From contig OZ025271.1 of assembly GCA_964019165.1 (NCBI GenBank), positions 3,941,570 to 4,005,569 of the forward strand: 64,000 bases of DNA, given 5' to 3'. Shown here in pieces: positions 46,207 to 58,087 of the stretch. Both the position numbers and the translations under genes were made by a program. This DNA is from Mastigias papua. Lineage: Eukaryota; Cnidaria; Scyphozoa; Rhizostomeae; Mastigiidae. The notes below the pieces were generated by a model. The model ran no database searches, was not told the DNA's origin, and worked only from the letters and a program-made list of their open reading frames with translations. Each line of letters opens with the position of its first letter. Within the stretch, counting starts at the first letter, position 1.

Positions 46207-49111
46207 CATCCCCATCACGGACTCTGTATCTGAAGATCTGGCTAGTGGGACTGTGGCCTCTGATGGGTATCATCAGCATCTAGGATTTAAAAAGGGTATG
46301 GCGATTGCATCCTTGAATATTAATGGTCTTCGAAGCCACCTAGATGAGGTTCAAATTTTGACAAAGAGCCTTGGGATTCACATCTTAGGTCTTATTGAAA
46401 CTAAGCTTGATCCTAGCTACCCAAAGGAGTTAACTAGTGTGGCTGGTTACCATCAGGTGCGCTTGGATAGGACATGCAATGGTGGTGGCGTTTCTGTCTA
46501 TATTAAGGACTCTGTTACATACAAATGTCGTCCTTACGTTCCTACTGACGATCTGGAACTCATTTGTATCGAAATTGAACCACCTAAAAGCAAGTCATTT
46601 CTCGTTCTTGTTTGGTACCGGCCACCCAACAGCCCGATTGGCTCCTTCATTAAGCTGGAAAAGGTATTATCGTTTCTGGACAAGGAGGACAAAGAATTAA
46701 TCCTCTTGGGAGGCACTAACTGTGATCTCATTCCAAAATGTGTTGAGCAACCCATAGACAATGAAACTAAACATTTGCTCAGTCTCTATGAATTGTTCAA
46801 CTTCGAACAGCTTATAAATGAACCAACTAGGGTCACTCTAAATACTTCAACCATTATTGACCATATTGCTACAACTTGTGCCAGAAACATATTGAAATCT
46901 GGAGTACATGAAATTTCCCTAAGTGATCATTTTCTGGTCTATTGCATACAAAAATTTAATGGTGCCGTAAACAAGGGACATAAGATGATCAAAACCCGAA
47001 AGATGAAAAATTTAATGAAGAAGCTTTCCTGGCTGATGTTTCTGGCATTAGTTGGGAGCAAATGCTTACTGCTACAGATGACATAGATATTCTTGTAAAC
47101 TTGTGGTCAAACCTTTTTTCCACGATCATAGAGAAACATGTCCCAATGACGGAAATGCGTGTTTCTGAGACTTACTGTCCATGGATTGACAAAGATCTAA
47201 AGAAACTAATGCAGACCAGGGACAAGCTGAAAAAGGCAGCAGATAAAAGAAAGTCCCAAATCCTCATGGATTCTTATAAACAGGTCCGTAATAAAGTCAA
47301 TGTCCTTAACATTAAGTTGAAAAGGCAGTATTACACTGCAAAAATAGCTGCATGTCAGGGTAACATGAAAGAGTCTTGGAAGGCCATCAATGAATTTCTT
47401 AACAAGAGATCAAATTCTAGCACCATTGACTGCCTTAAGCAATCTGGTTCGGTTACTATCAAGAAAAATGAAATCTCAAACTCCATGAACAATTTCTTCT
47501 GCTCAGTAGGTAAGGATCTTGCGGATAAAATCAATCCCACTTCAAACCCACTTCTTGTTGGTGACTATGAAATTAATAAACAAAAGAAAACGTTTCATTT
47601 CATGACCATAGAAGTACATGAGATCAGGGATGCATTCGCCAAAGTTAAGGCAGCAAAGAGCTTTGGGACTGTTATTGAAAACTCTACCTGTTATTGAAAA
47701 CTCGCTTGCTTTCTTGTTCAACACATCTATTGAAACAAGTTGTTTCCCAGATTCATGGAAGGTTGCTAGAGTCACTCCAATTTTCAAAGAAGGAGATAAA
47801 TCTGAAAAGCACAATTATCGGCCGATATCAGTCTTACCTGTCATCTCAAGGCTCTTTGAAAAACTAATAACAGACCAATTGTACCATTACATGAATGAAG
47901 ATGGTCATTTTTCACCTGTCCAATCTGGCTTTTTGCGCCTCCACTCAACAGCAACAAGCTTACTTAAAAATACTGACGATTGGTACAATGGAATGGATCT
48001 TCGTAGGCTAGTGGGAGTCGTGTTCATCGACCTTAAAAAGGCTTTCGACACTGTAGATCATGAGATTCTCTGTAGAAAACTCGATCTTTACGGTGTACAC
48101 CAACGTGAACTCTCATGGTTTAAATCCTACTTAACTGACCGTAAACAGTTCTATAGGGTTAACGGTGTTGATTCTACACGTGGGAATATAGAGGTTGGGG
48201 TCCCCCAAGGATCTTGTCTTGGTCCACTTCTCTTTCTCATTTACATCAATGATCTCCCACAGGCTGTCCAGGAATCTAACGTATCCATGTATGCTGATGA
48301 TACCAGTCTGTGCTACCAGTCCCACGATTTGACCCGGCTGAATGAGGCTATTAACAACGATCCCAGGAAACTCGACTCTTGGCTTCAAGGAAATAAACTT
48401 TCCTTGAACGTTGCGAAAACCCATTCCATGCTTATTTGTACCAAGCAGAAACATAACTCTTTCAAAAATCAAGATAAAGGTTTGAAATTGAAAATGCGCA
48501 ATAATGAGCTTGAAGTAGTGAAAACAACAAAACACCTTGGTTTGCAAATTGACCAATCTCTGGATTGGAAAGAACAAATCAAAGCAGTTTCTACCAAGGT
48601 CTCCAGAGCAGTTGGCTTTCTAAAGCACGCCAAGTCCTTTCTCCCGAAAGAAACCTTGCAAACTCTCTACACGGGTATTGTCGAGCCTCTTTTTCGGTAT
48701 TGCTGTTCTGTTTGGGGCTGCGCTGGTTTGACTGACATCAAGCAACTGCAAAAACTCCAAAACCGTGCTGCCAGAATTATAATGAACAGCAGCTTCAATG
48801 CCCCAGGCAGACCTCTTATCGACAGTCTAGGATGGAAGACCATTGATGAACTAGTGTCAAGTGAATCTAAGATAATGGTCTTCAAGTCCTTGAATGAGAT
48901 GGCTCCACAATACCTATGTGACCTTTTCATCCGAAATTCTACGTGCTCAGTTAAAAGCTTACGTAACACTGGAACGGATCTGAGGTTACCTTTGAAAAAA
49001 TCAGCTATTGGACAATGGTGTTTCTCTTTCAGAGGTGAAAAACTATGGAATGGTCTATCAGCCGGGTCGAAGCAAGCTACCTCGCTATACACTTTTAAGA
49101 CAAGTATATAA
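46184..49111 (+). pseudogene. LINE B ORF2: endonuclease + reverse transcriptase, frameshifted
   Basis: The start codons ATG 46184 and 46199 overlap the end of ORF1. Endonuclease: IASLNINGLRSHLDEVQILT, ETKLDPSYPKEL, GGGVSVYIKDS, ILLGGTNCDL and LSDHFLVYCIQ. A frameshift near 47030 moves to the frame of 47062-47697 (YCPWIDKDLKKLMQTRDKLK). A second lesion near 47670-47700 removes a few codons beside a duplicated tgttattgaaaactc. RT then continues: NYRPISVLPVISRLFEKLIT, FIDLKKAFDTVDHEI, GVPQGSCLGPLLFLIYIND and the catalytic MYADDTSLCY. It ends at TAA 49109-49111. Confidence 0.85.
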
Positions 49112-49237
49112 AAACTGCTTTTTTGTAACTTTTGATCTTTCACGGTTGTATATCGCTCTTCGAAAATTGTAAATAAGATATTAGCGCTTCATTTTTAATT
49201 GATTTTATCAGTATTATTGTAATTAGATGTTTTTAAT

Positions 49238-49280
49238 GGAGGGCCTCTTGAAAACCAACTCCTGTTGAGGGCCACCCTCC
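49238..49280 (+). other. 3'-terminal hairpin of LINE B
   Basis: ggagggcc pairs with a ggccaccctcc segment around a loop that differs from that of LINE A, while the stem is kept. It lies just upstream of the tail. Confidence 0.6.
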
Positions 49281-49351
49281 TTAAAAGAATGAAATGAATG
49301 AAATGAAATGAATGAAAAATGGCCTAAGCTAAGATGTTTACGTTCACTACA

Positions 49352-50115
49352 AATCTTTCCCTACGCCAAAAACTGTGAAAGAAATTCGCAGCTTTCTGTG
49401 GCTATATAAATACTATCGTCGTTTTGCCGAAGGGTTCTCAAAGATTGCATCACCGTTGAATACTTTAACTCATAAAAACACTCCAGAATGCGAAACTGCC
49501 TTTTCAGAGCTGAAAAAAGCTTATGCTCGTCCCCAATTTTAGCATATCCAAATTTCTCAGCGCCATTGCATCTTTATACTGATGTAAGCCAGATCACATT
49601 AGGCTACATTCTTGGTCAGAAGTAGATGGAAAAGAAGTTGTTCTGGCAAATGGAGGACGTGAGCTTACTGTAGCAGAAAAACGTTTTAGCACAACAGAAC
49701 GTGAAGAGCTGGCAGTAGTTGATGGCACAAAACGATGCCAACCTTATCTTTCTGGAAAAAGATTTTTCGTTCAGACAGATCATGGGAGCTTGCCGTGGCT
49801 GATGAAAGTACGGGATCCAACTGGCAGGTTTGCTTGATGGGCACTACAATTGTAACAGTACGGTTTTGAAATAATTCATCGTGCCAGTACTCTTAATGGT
49901 AATGCAGATGCTCTCTCTGGCCGTTCTTATGCACCCCCGCAACATTTAATGAAACCTGAATCTATTCCGTCTTCTTTAGCAAGTCCTGCCGCAGTAATTA
50001 AGTACATTTTCCCGCAACCAGACTCACTGCCTAGCGAGAGGACAGGGACCTTGCTGATATCACCAGATATCTAGAATCCATTCAGTTACCAGCCGACGAC
50101 TCACACGCCCGTTCA
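49352..50115 (+). pseudogene. Ty3/Gypsy pol part 3a: RT thumb and RNase H
   Basis: The frame begins SFPTPKTVKEIRSFLWLYKY, YRRFAEGFSKIASPLNTLTH and CETAFSELKKAY, the RT connection. RNase H follows: LHLYTDVSQITLGYILGQK, FSTTEREELAVVDGTKRCQP, FVQTDHGSLPWLMKVRDPT, RASTLNGNADALS. Stops and shifts occur throughout, for example after PQF and after GRFA. Confidence 0.75.
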
Positions 50116-51351
50116 TTGTTACAATCGATCGACGACTTCTATTTAGATGAAAATGAAATTTTGTGTCACCTTTGGAGCCCAGGCAAAAGGAGAGGTCGGT
50201 CCTTGTCCAGTCAAGTTGTCATACCAGCCTCTTTGCGCGGCGAAATCCTTGTTGCTTGCCACGACGATCCAACTGGTAGTCATTTTGGAATCACAAAAAC
50301 GTATGAGAAAATTCGAGCGCTTTATTATTGGCCCAACATGTATAGGGATGTTGCCATTGGTGCAACTCATGTGTCGATTGTGCAATGACAGAGATTCCTA
50401 GGAGGGTACATAAAGCTCCTCTCCTCCCAATTCCAGTGCAAGGAGCGTTTGATCGTATTGCTATGGATGCTCTTGGTTGTTTCCCGCCATCCCACGATGG
50501 AAATCGCTATATCATCCTTTTTTCAGATTACTATACTCGCTGGCCGGAGGCTTTTTTACCTTACACAATGTTTAATGTTTTATCATATATTCTTTATCAA
50601 TCGCAGACGGACGGCCTAGTGGAACGTTTTAATGGCACACTAACTGAAGCGCTATTTATGTACGTTAGCACGAATCAGAAGTACTAGGATAAGTATTTAC
50701 CGTTCGTATTGTTTGATTGATGAGTTTCTCTCAATGCCACTACAGGTGAGTCACCAGTCTACTTATTGTACGGACGAGAACCACGCCTGCCTATTGATGC
50801 GGCTCTTATTTTGCCTGATTCAAATGTATCGACACCAGTTGCGCAGCTTCGTGCTAAAATTGTTGACAACATTGAAAGTGCTCAACAGCTTATTCTCTCG
50901 AACTCGCAACTGGCTAAGCAAAAAATGAAATCGTACTATGATAAGAAGGCTTCACCTGTTCCTTTCGAAGTCGGTATTCGCGTACAGGTATACATACATA
51001 TAAATACATACATATAACGATACCACGAAGAAAAACAAGGGCCTAGCAAAGAAGCTCCATCACAATTTTCACGGACCAAATCGTATTGTTTCTAAATTAT
51101 CGGCAGTTCATTTCAAATTATGCACTCTAGATAATCGTCCAGTTTCAGTTCCAGAGCATGCAATTTGTCTCAAGCCATTTTATGCCATTTTATGACCCGG
51201 CTGATCGCCCTATTGAACCGCCGAATGACGAGCTCGCAACTCCTCATCTCCAGGAGTCAGATATACCGTCGGATAGCTTTGTCTCAGAAGTTTTAAAATA
51301 TGTTCCTCCCACTCTCTCTGCGGGAATTTTGGTTCCAGCAACTTTAAATGT
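50116..51351 (+). pseudogene. Ty3/Gypsy pol part 3b: integrase with central deletion
   Basis: The zinc-binding N-terminal domain is partly kept (VACHDDPTGSHFGITKTYEK, YYWPNMYRDV). The core has the first catalytic Asp in RIAMDALGCFPPSHDGNRYI and WPEAFLP. The sequence then jumps to SQTDGLVERFNGTLTEALFM, so about 50 residues including the second catalytic Asp are missing. The C-terminal region (LYGREPRLPIDAALILPDSN, YYDKKASPVPFEVG) and pol tail follow in shifted frames, up to VPATLNVDN where LINE D enters. Confidence 0.75.
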
Positions 51352-51358
51352 TGACAAT

Positions 51359-53381
51359 CATCATCATCATCATCATCATCGTCATCATCATCAACATAAT
51401 CATCATCAATTTATTTACAGTTGGCTGTATTTATAGCTAAAAAAGAAGCTAATTAAGGCCAACCTAAACTAACTCTAAAACTAAGAGACTAAAGAAAAGA
51501 GAATATACATACAGAACTAAGCCAAAAAACCTAAATCTTTAATATAGACTTTGCACAATTTGTGGTTGCAAGGCATTCTGTTCCGCTGTTGTATTTTTCT
51601 TTTAAATTCTTGCAAAGTGTCACTGTCTTTCAAACTAGTGGGCAGTGAGGACCATAAGGAGCAACCTCTAAGCTGAATATTTTCTGTACCATATATTGTT
51701 GTTCTTGCTTTCGGCAGTTGCAAATGATTTGGATTACGCAAGCTATAATAGTTATATTTTTCGGCAAAGACATCCTTCATAAAAGTTGGATTAATGTTAT
51801 TCTTTGTCTTGAATATTTCTATCGCAAGCAGCTGCAAATTGCGTTGATGTATAGTCAGGGATTTATCTACAGAATTACTACCACTATCTTTGCATGCAAT
51901 TCGCAAGGCTCTTTCACATACTTTATTTAATTTAGTATTAGCCCTTCTATCGTGAAACATCCATACAAGCGGACAGTAGTTGAACTGCGATTTTATGAAC
52001 GCATCTATTATCAATTGTAATTTAATAAGATCTATATAACTAGATACCCGGGCAAACGCATGCAATTTTTGGTTTGCCTTTTGGCATAAATCTTGGACAT
52101 GCTTTGTGAAGCTTAACTTTTTGTCAAAAGTAACACCCAAAAGTTTTTCATGTTCACTTTCTGTGATAGTGGATTTACCAGTGGTAACAACTGACTCTTT
52201 ACTTTTGTTGTCAAATATCATAAAGTGGCATTTTTCTTCGTTAAGCTTCATGTAGTTCTCTGAAAACCATTTCGTAAGTATTGAGCTGTCCGTTTCCAAT
52301 CTATTAATTATAATGTCAATGTCTGAGTTGCATGCATAGATAGTGGTGTCATCGGCATAATTGCAGACACTGGTATTTTTTACAAACAAGAAAATATCGT
52401 TAATAAAAATATTAAATAAAAGTGGCCCTAGAACAGACCCTTGTGGTACTCCTACTGTGACATCTCTATATGTACTATATGAACCATTAATTTTAACTCT
52501 TCACTTTCTCTTTTTTAAATAGTTTTTGATGAGCTTAAGAGCATCCCAATCAAGACCATAGGCAGCTAATTTCGCTATCAAAAGATCGTGGTCTATGCAG
52601 TCGAATGCTTTAGAAAGGTCCATTAGTATTGCTCCAGCTAGTTCTTTTTTGTCAAGGCTTGCTTTGCAAGTCTGTAGAAAGTTTAATAAAACATGCTCGG
52701 TGCTATACCCTTTTCTAAAGTAACCCAAAAGTGGAGATAGAAATGTGCAAATATAATCGATTAATTGATTATACATAATCCGTTCAAAAATCTTGGAAAT
52801 GGCTGGAAGTAAGCTTATTGGTCTATAATTTTGCTTTCTCATATTATCATCTTTCTTGTAAAGTGAGGAGACATCCGCAAGTTTCAGGTCATCTGGGAAA
52901 GTGCATTCCACCACAAGCTTTTTGAAAAATTCTGTCAGCGGTAAGGAAAACAAATCGGCATTTTCTTGGAGTATTTTTGGAGGAGTGGCTTCTTGAGGTG
53001 TCGCTTTTTTAGGGTCTAGTTTTATTAAATGGTCAAACATTTCTTGGATAGTAATGTGCTGAAATGAAAAACGTTGTAGGATGCACACGGTAGTTCTAAT
53101 CCTAGCAACACTAGAGTGACATTGAAAATGCTCAATAGTAGTTTGCAGAATGTCTTCTAGGGAGGCATTCATATTTGTGGGATCCTCTTCTTTAACAATA
53201 CCCAATCCTTTAGCAATATCAACAAAATATTCATTAAAGATTTCTGCAACCCTAGTATCGTCTGATACAACAACATTATTCTCGAGAAGATTAATGCCTG
53301 GAGTTCCGTGAATTTTATTTGAAAAAAGTGGCTTTACAGTTTTCCAAAATTTTTTATTGTCAAAATTAGTTATTACGAAAA
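51359..53381 (-). mobile_element. LINE D: 5'-truncated CR1-group LINE with 7-bp target duplication
   Basis: The tgacaat at 51352-51358 recurs at 53382-53388 and the Gypsy pol frame is continuous across the pair. The - strand LINE ends in a (gat)n-type tail at 51359-51395. Same family as LINE C. Confidence 0.85.
51517..53381 (-). pseudogene. LINE D ORF2: reverse transcriptase
   Basis: Reading leftward: NFDNKKFWKTVKPLFSNKIH at the truncated start, ATPPKILQENADLFSLPLTE, NYRPISLLPAISKIFERIMY, LLGYFRKGYSTEHVLLNFLQ, MDLSKAFDCIDHDLLIAKLA. There is a frameshift near 52500, then the catalytic NYADDTTIYACNSDID, EKLLGVTFDKKLSFTKHV, FIKSQFNYCPLVWMFHD and the C-terminal KARTTIYGTENIQLRGCSLW. Stop at 51517-51519. 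The endonuclease is lost by 5' truncation. Confidence 0.85.
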
Positions 53382-53388
53382 TGACAAT

Positions 53389-53522
53389 ACAGACGAATCA
53401 GCACCACGGAATGCGCTTCCCGAAGATCGATTCGAGCCAGCCATAATTCGCGCTATATAGACTGCTTATGGGTATTTGTCCCCAGTTGTAGCCATGAGAC
53501 TTGTCCTCAAAGGGGGGAGTCA
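53389..53522 (+). pseudogene. Ty3/Gypsy pol 3' end and polypurine tract
   Basis: Pol C-terminal codons DESAPRNALPEDRFEPAIIR end at a TAG near 53458. The purine run caaaggggggagt (53508-53520) is a polypurine tract for plus-strand priming, followed by ca and then a tg start of the 3' LTR. Confidence 0.7.
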
Positions 53523-54100
53523 TGTTACGAAAGGAGTCTCGTCGCTAGTGGAGACATATTGGAAAATGATGTAATAACTATTTCAAAATAAAATGACAAC
53601 TCATCATCATCATCGAGAACGGTAGGCTCATGATTGAGCGGCCGTGCACCTCTCCACCATCCTCCGCCATTCAACTCGATCTTGCGCTTTTCTTTCCACT
53701 TGCACCATCGTCAGCCCGCAAATATCTTTTATGTTGTCGCTCAGTCTTGTCTTCGGTCTGCTGGTGCAATAATTGCATCAGAAATCCGTATGAATAACTA
53801 GATTGGACAATTTGCTTTTATTTCGTATTTTTAGTTAATGTCGTAATCTCTTAGCTGTTAGTTATGAAAGGGGTAGTTTTAGAGGTAGATGAGAGTCATT
53901 TTGATGAGAGAGAAGTAGACGTTCTTCCAAGCTGTTATTATTTTTAGAAAACTCTTAAAGTATAGCGTAGTGAGCATCAAGATTGGCTCATTGAATTAAA
54001 TAGAAGGCCTTGACTGGTAGATTGCTGTATCAAACCTCCAGGTCGTAAGTTTTGTTCTTATTCGTTAATAGAACGCTGAAATATCATATATACTTTTAAG
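53523..54100 (+). repeat. 3' LTR of the Gypsy element (end uncertain)
   Basis: Begins tgttacgaaaggagtctcg immediately after the polypurine tract. It is interrupted by an RTE fragment (53602-53763). No 5' LTR copy was found to the left of the gag-like region, so the right limit is only a guess. Confidence 0.45.
53602..53763 (-). mobile_element. short RTE 3'-end fragment inside the Gypsy LTR
   Basis: On the - strand it reads RPKTRLSDNIKDICGLTMVQ, VERKAQDRVEWRRMVERCTA, then a (gat)n tail. This is the extreme C-terminus of an RTE polyprotein, as at 7600-7747. It is a 5'-truncated insertion of about 160 bp. Confidence 0.7.
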
Positions 54101-54837
54101 AAATTGTTGACCTAAAGAACTCACAGTTGAGCCTCTTCATACAAGATAGGCTTAACAATACTTTGATTCTCTCTAATTGGTTATCGGTTTTCCTCCCTAT
54201 CCGAAAAGCGATTTTTGGAAGAAGTATATATAATAATGAGAAAATTTAGCAACACACCAACTCCAAATGTCACACAAATAATGAAGGAATATTGTTCCCG
54301 GGAAGGGCGTGTATATTGGAAAGAGGGCAAAGTGAAAATAGGAATGTGGCTCTTTACCAGTCTTTTGGGGTGTCCAAGAACTCTAATGTGTATTGTAGCC
54401 TATTCTGGATTAATCCCTGCCAAATGATATGAAAATTGCCACCTCTGTTTGTTCCTTCAATAAATCTGTAAAATCATGGTATTGAGAGAAATGTCGTTGC
54501 AGTATTTGTAATTAAATGGCTATTACTGTTAGTAATTGTTTGATCTTTTCATGATCATGCTTTCTAAATAGGGTATTTTCTTGCTGTACTTAGTTGTGAT
54601 AATAGTTACAAGGTCCATCACTTCTCTTTAAGCAGGGCGTAGAATAATTCACCCCATTGCTTCTTTTGCTTCAAATATAAGAAATCTATGGAAAAGTTTT
54701 CGAGAAGTCTGCAGACATTTTGTGCATATGGCATGAAGTTTACATGGAGTACAATGAGAACAGTCATGCTGTCATTATACATCACTGAATGTGATTTGTT
54801 ATCCTCTGCGTAGGCATTAAAATTCTTCGTAGTTGGT
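54101..54837. other. upstream region of the SCYL3-type gene; no gene
   Basis: A 70-codon + frame at 54215-54427 (REGRVYWKEGKVKIGMWLFT) is coding-like but unplaced. Nothing else is supported. Confidence 0.4.
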
Positions 54838-54849
54838 AAAGATGGCGGA
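54838..54849 (+). promoter_or_regulatory. YY1-like motif upstream of the SCYL3-type start
   Basis: The aaagatggcgga lies about 90 bp before the ATG. The aagatggcg core is a common initiator-proximal element in TATA-less metazoan promoters. One motif match only. Confidence 0.3.
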
Positions 54850-54940
54850 TTGTGTAAGACATGCAACTACAGAAAGTATGCAAAAGTGCAGTTAATGAGT
54901 TTGACTTGTATGTTTGACTAAAAAGTAGCAGTTATTTCGT

Positions 54941-55150
54941 ATGGGTGCAGAGGAAAGTATTATCAAATCGTATGATGTAGATGTACCCTATGATAATCGT
55001 ACATTTCCTAAGAATGAAGATCGACAAAATCAACCAAACATAACCTCTTACACGGTACACCCTGCCACACACCGAGCAAGTGGATCTAAAGTCAGCGTGT
55101 TTTTCTACAATAAAAGTCTAGAGTCATCAAAAGGCGCTTCATGTGCTGAG
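54941..55150 (+). CDS. SCYL3: SCYL3-type gene, exon 1
   Basis: The ATG begins MGAEESIIKSYDVDVPYDNR, with Gly2 and Ser6 suited to N-myristoylation. SYTVHPATHRASGSKVSVFF follows, equivalent to the first strands of the kinase N-lobe in SCYL3 (AVYPAVLQDGKFASVFVYKR). 70 codons in phase 0; donor gtatcg after GAG. Confidence 0.85.
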
Positions 55151-55510
55151 GTATCGCACAAACTCTCTTGATATAACTTTTATAGAGCGGGTGTAATGGA
55201 TAAATCTTAGCTACTCCCCTAGTTAAGAAGTTAATGTTTAAACAGTTGTTGACAGATTTATGATGGCAATGTTATCTGACATGTACGGCCTACACATAAC
55301 TTATACATCCCTGAAATATATGACCCATACAAACTAGACCGTATATCCTATTTGTATTTGTACAATGTTGGAGTTTTCAATGTCAATGTCTGTATTAGCT
55401 CAATGTTTCAGTTTTATCTTACCTCAACGTTATTACAGAATTATGATATGAAAGACAAGACGTCCATAGGGGCTACTTGGGTGATTTTCAGTTTCTGTAT
55501 AAGCTGTATA

Positions 55511-56358
55511 TCCCAGGTCCACAAATATGTTATGTATGCCAGGGCCATAAATATGTTATGTATGCCAGGGCCATAAATATGTTATGTATGCCAGGGCCAT
55601 AAATATGTTTTGTATGCCAGGGCCACAAATATGTTGTGTATGCCAGGGCCATAAATATGTTGTGTATGCCAGGGCCATACATATGTTATGTATGCCAGGG
55701 CCATAAATATGTTGTGTATGCCAGGGCCATAAATATGTTGTGTATGCCAGGGCCATAAATATGTTATATATGCCAGGGCCATAAATATGTTATATATGCC
55801 AGGGCCATAAATATGTTATGTACGCCAGGGCCATATGTTGTGTATGCCAGGGCCATATATGTTATGTATGCCAGGGCCATAAATATGTTATGTATGCCAG
55901 GGCCATAAATATGTTATGTATGCCAGGGCCATAAATATGTTGTGTATGCCAGGGCCATAAATATGTTATATATTCCAGGGCCATACATATGTTATGTATG
56001 CCAGGGCCATAAATATGTTGTGTATGCCAGGGCCATAAATATGTTATATATGCCAGGGCCATAAATATGTTGTGTATGCCAGGGCCATATATGTTATATA
56101 TGCCAGGGCCATAAATATGTTGTGTATGCCAGGGCCATATATGTTATGTATGCCAGGGCCATAAATATGTTGTGTATGCCAGGGCCATAAATATGTTATA
56201 TATGCCAGGGCCATAAATATGTTGTGTATGCCAGGGCCATATATGTTATATATGCCAGGGCCATAAATATGTTGTGTATGCCAGGGCCATATATGTTATG
56301 TATGCTAGGGCCATAAATATGTTGTGTATACCAGGGCCATAAATATGTTATGTATGCT
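55511..56358. repeat. 26-bp minisatellite, about 33 copies
   Basis: The consensus unit is atgttatgtatgccagggcc plus ataaat, with shorter units of about 20-22 bp that lack the ataaat part. Copies differ by g/a at two positions (tgtgtatg, tatatatg). It lies in intron 1 of the SCYL3-type gene. Because the unit has few stops on the - strand it creates long spurious frames (WPWHTQHIYGPGIHNI). Confidence 0.95.
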
Positions 56359-58087
56359 GGTCATGTATGTAAGGTAACATTGCCACTTCACCCTGTTGAT
56401 AGACCTGTGTGTTTGTGTGAAATTATTATATAGGCACATAGTGTGCTTGCACATGTCCATGCAGCAGAGCAATGAGCCTATACATAGACTTATTGTTCTC
56501 CCCACTGGTGATATTTGAAAGGGATAATCTCAGTCATGTGACTTACATATTCCTCAGTAATGCTTCCAGGCCACTCATATATTACATCATCTTAGAAGGG
56601 GACATTAGAAGTGGATTCTTTGAAATGCTTATGTTTAATTACTGTGGAAGGCATAGAAGATGCATAGAGCCAATAATGCAAGTGATTGATTGCACACATT
56701 AGTTAAATATTTGATCATTGTTTTCTACATGTCTAGAATTCAATCCTTTTCCTGAAAAAATTATCACAAGAGCAGTAAGTCACCCATACAAATCAGTGTC
56801 AGAGGGTGATTGGCAGACAAAAGTTTTTGCTTTGTAGGCATTCCCCAGAAGTGTAATTTGATATCATTTCAACATTTTGTAAAACATTGTTATTGGCAAA
56901 ACCTAGTTATGCTGATGTTCATGATTAGCAATTCACACCTATTTTATACCTTACTGTTATGGCGTTTCATCTTGAGCACATCTAACAAAAGCAGGTTTAC
57001 AATTGTGAACCTACTTCCTTGAGTCTCTGTGTGAGAATTTCTATGATAAGCGTATGTATAAGTATTGATGTTTGGCCATGGTCTCTGTCTAAAACTGAGT
57101 GGCCAGTCATAATTGTTGGGGACTAAATCAGGATTTTATGACCTCATAGCCCTAGGGCTGTCTATCGCCCAGTAAATAGGTTTATGAGGGTCATTTGCGA
57201 GGGTGAGGTGGGATTGCCATGTAAAATGAAAAGGCCTGAGAATTGTTGTCTTCAATGAAATATTTGAAGTCTTGTTTTTGGAAGCTGGGTGGTATTAGCT
57301 AATTTTTTCAAAATAGCATCTTTTGTCTTCATATCTGGGTGATGTGCTAGTGATTACTGTTTGACAGATTTGCCAAATTTGCTTTTTAGATTCCTATTTC
57401 ATGTTAGATTTTAGTGGTGTTGACTACGAAAAGTAATGATCAACTGCCTCCTTGTTGAATTACAAATTTGAGCATGCTCTCTCAATGTCATTTGAACTAG
57501 ATATTTTGTTGTCAGGCAAGTCTAGTCTCATATTATCAGAAAGCTTATGAGCAAATGCCATTCAGAACCTGATCAAATTTCCTGCAAACAGAACCAAATA
57601 CTCCTCCCTATTTCCCCCTTTGTCACATCATTCAAGCCAGTTGTAACCTCCTTCAATGCAATGTGTGAGAATGACAGTAATCAGATTTCCTAGTTGTGCA
57701 ATTGAATGCAGAGTCTCATTGTCTCATACATATGCATTTTGTAACTCATTTTATTCACATTTTTTGAAGTAGTAATTTCAAACTGCAGTTAGACTACTTT
57801 GGTACTTTATAAATGCATTCTAACATTAAAAGTGACAGAAATTCTGAACTTGTTGGAAAATAGCTTTGCTGCTTTTCTCATAACATTTATTTAGCATTAT
57901 GTTGCATTTGTATTCCACGTGAACTAGTTTGTATGAGAAATAAGGAGCTTACTGACACTATGCTCTAAAAGAGTAGCAAAAATGTGCTGTTATTGCAGTA
58001 GCCATTATGATTTTGTGAATTCTTTATTAGCAACCTGAAAATAGCCAGATAGGTAAGATTGTGAATCATGTGCATGGAAGATATATG
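56359..58087. other. intron 1 of the SCYL3-type gene, unremarkable
   Basis: AT-rich, with no supported genes or repeats on either strand. Confidence 0.5.

Larger units (their letters stand above)
44122..49317 (+). mobile_element. LINE B: CR1/L2-like LINE (relative of LINE A) and its 5' flank
   Basis: Two ORFs as in LINE A, a 3' hairpin (49238-49280) and a gaatgaaatgaa tail ending about 49317. The first 600 bp include the dispersed repeat 44136-44310, which may be a separate older insertion or the LINE's 5' UTR. About 35 bp of unexplained sequence lies between the tail and the resumption of Gypsy codons at about 49352, so a further element may have been here first. Confidence 0.75.

Noticed and set aside
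54215..54427. 70-codon + frame upstream of the SCYL3-type gene
   Set aside because: Coding-like but with no splice partner, domain or continuity to exon 1.
55556..56062. Repeated frames MALAYITYLWPWHT on the - strand
   Set aside because: Artefact of the 26-bp minisatellite, whose unit has few stops; no start context or splice support.
55511..56358. CRISPR-like array
   Set aside because: Head-to-tail minisatellite without unique spacers, in a eukaryotic intron.
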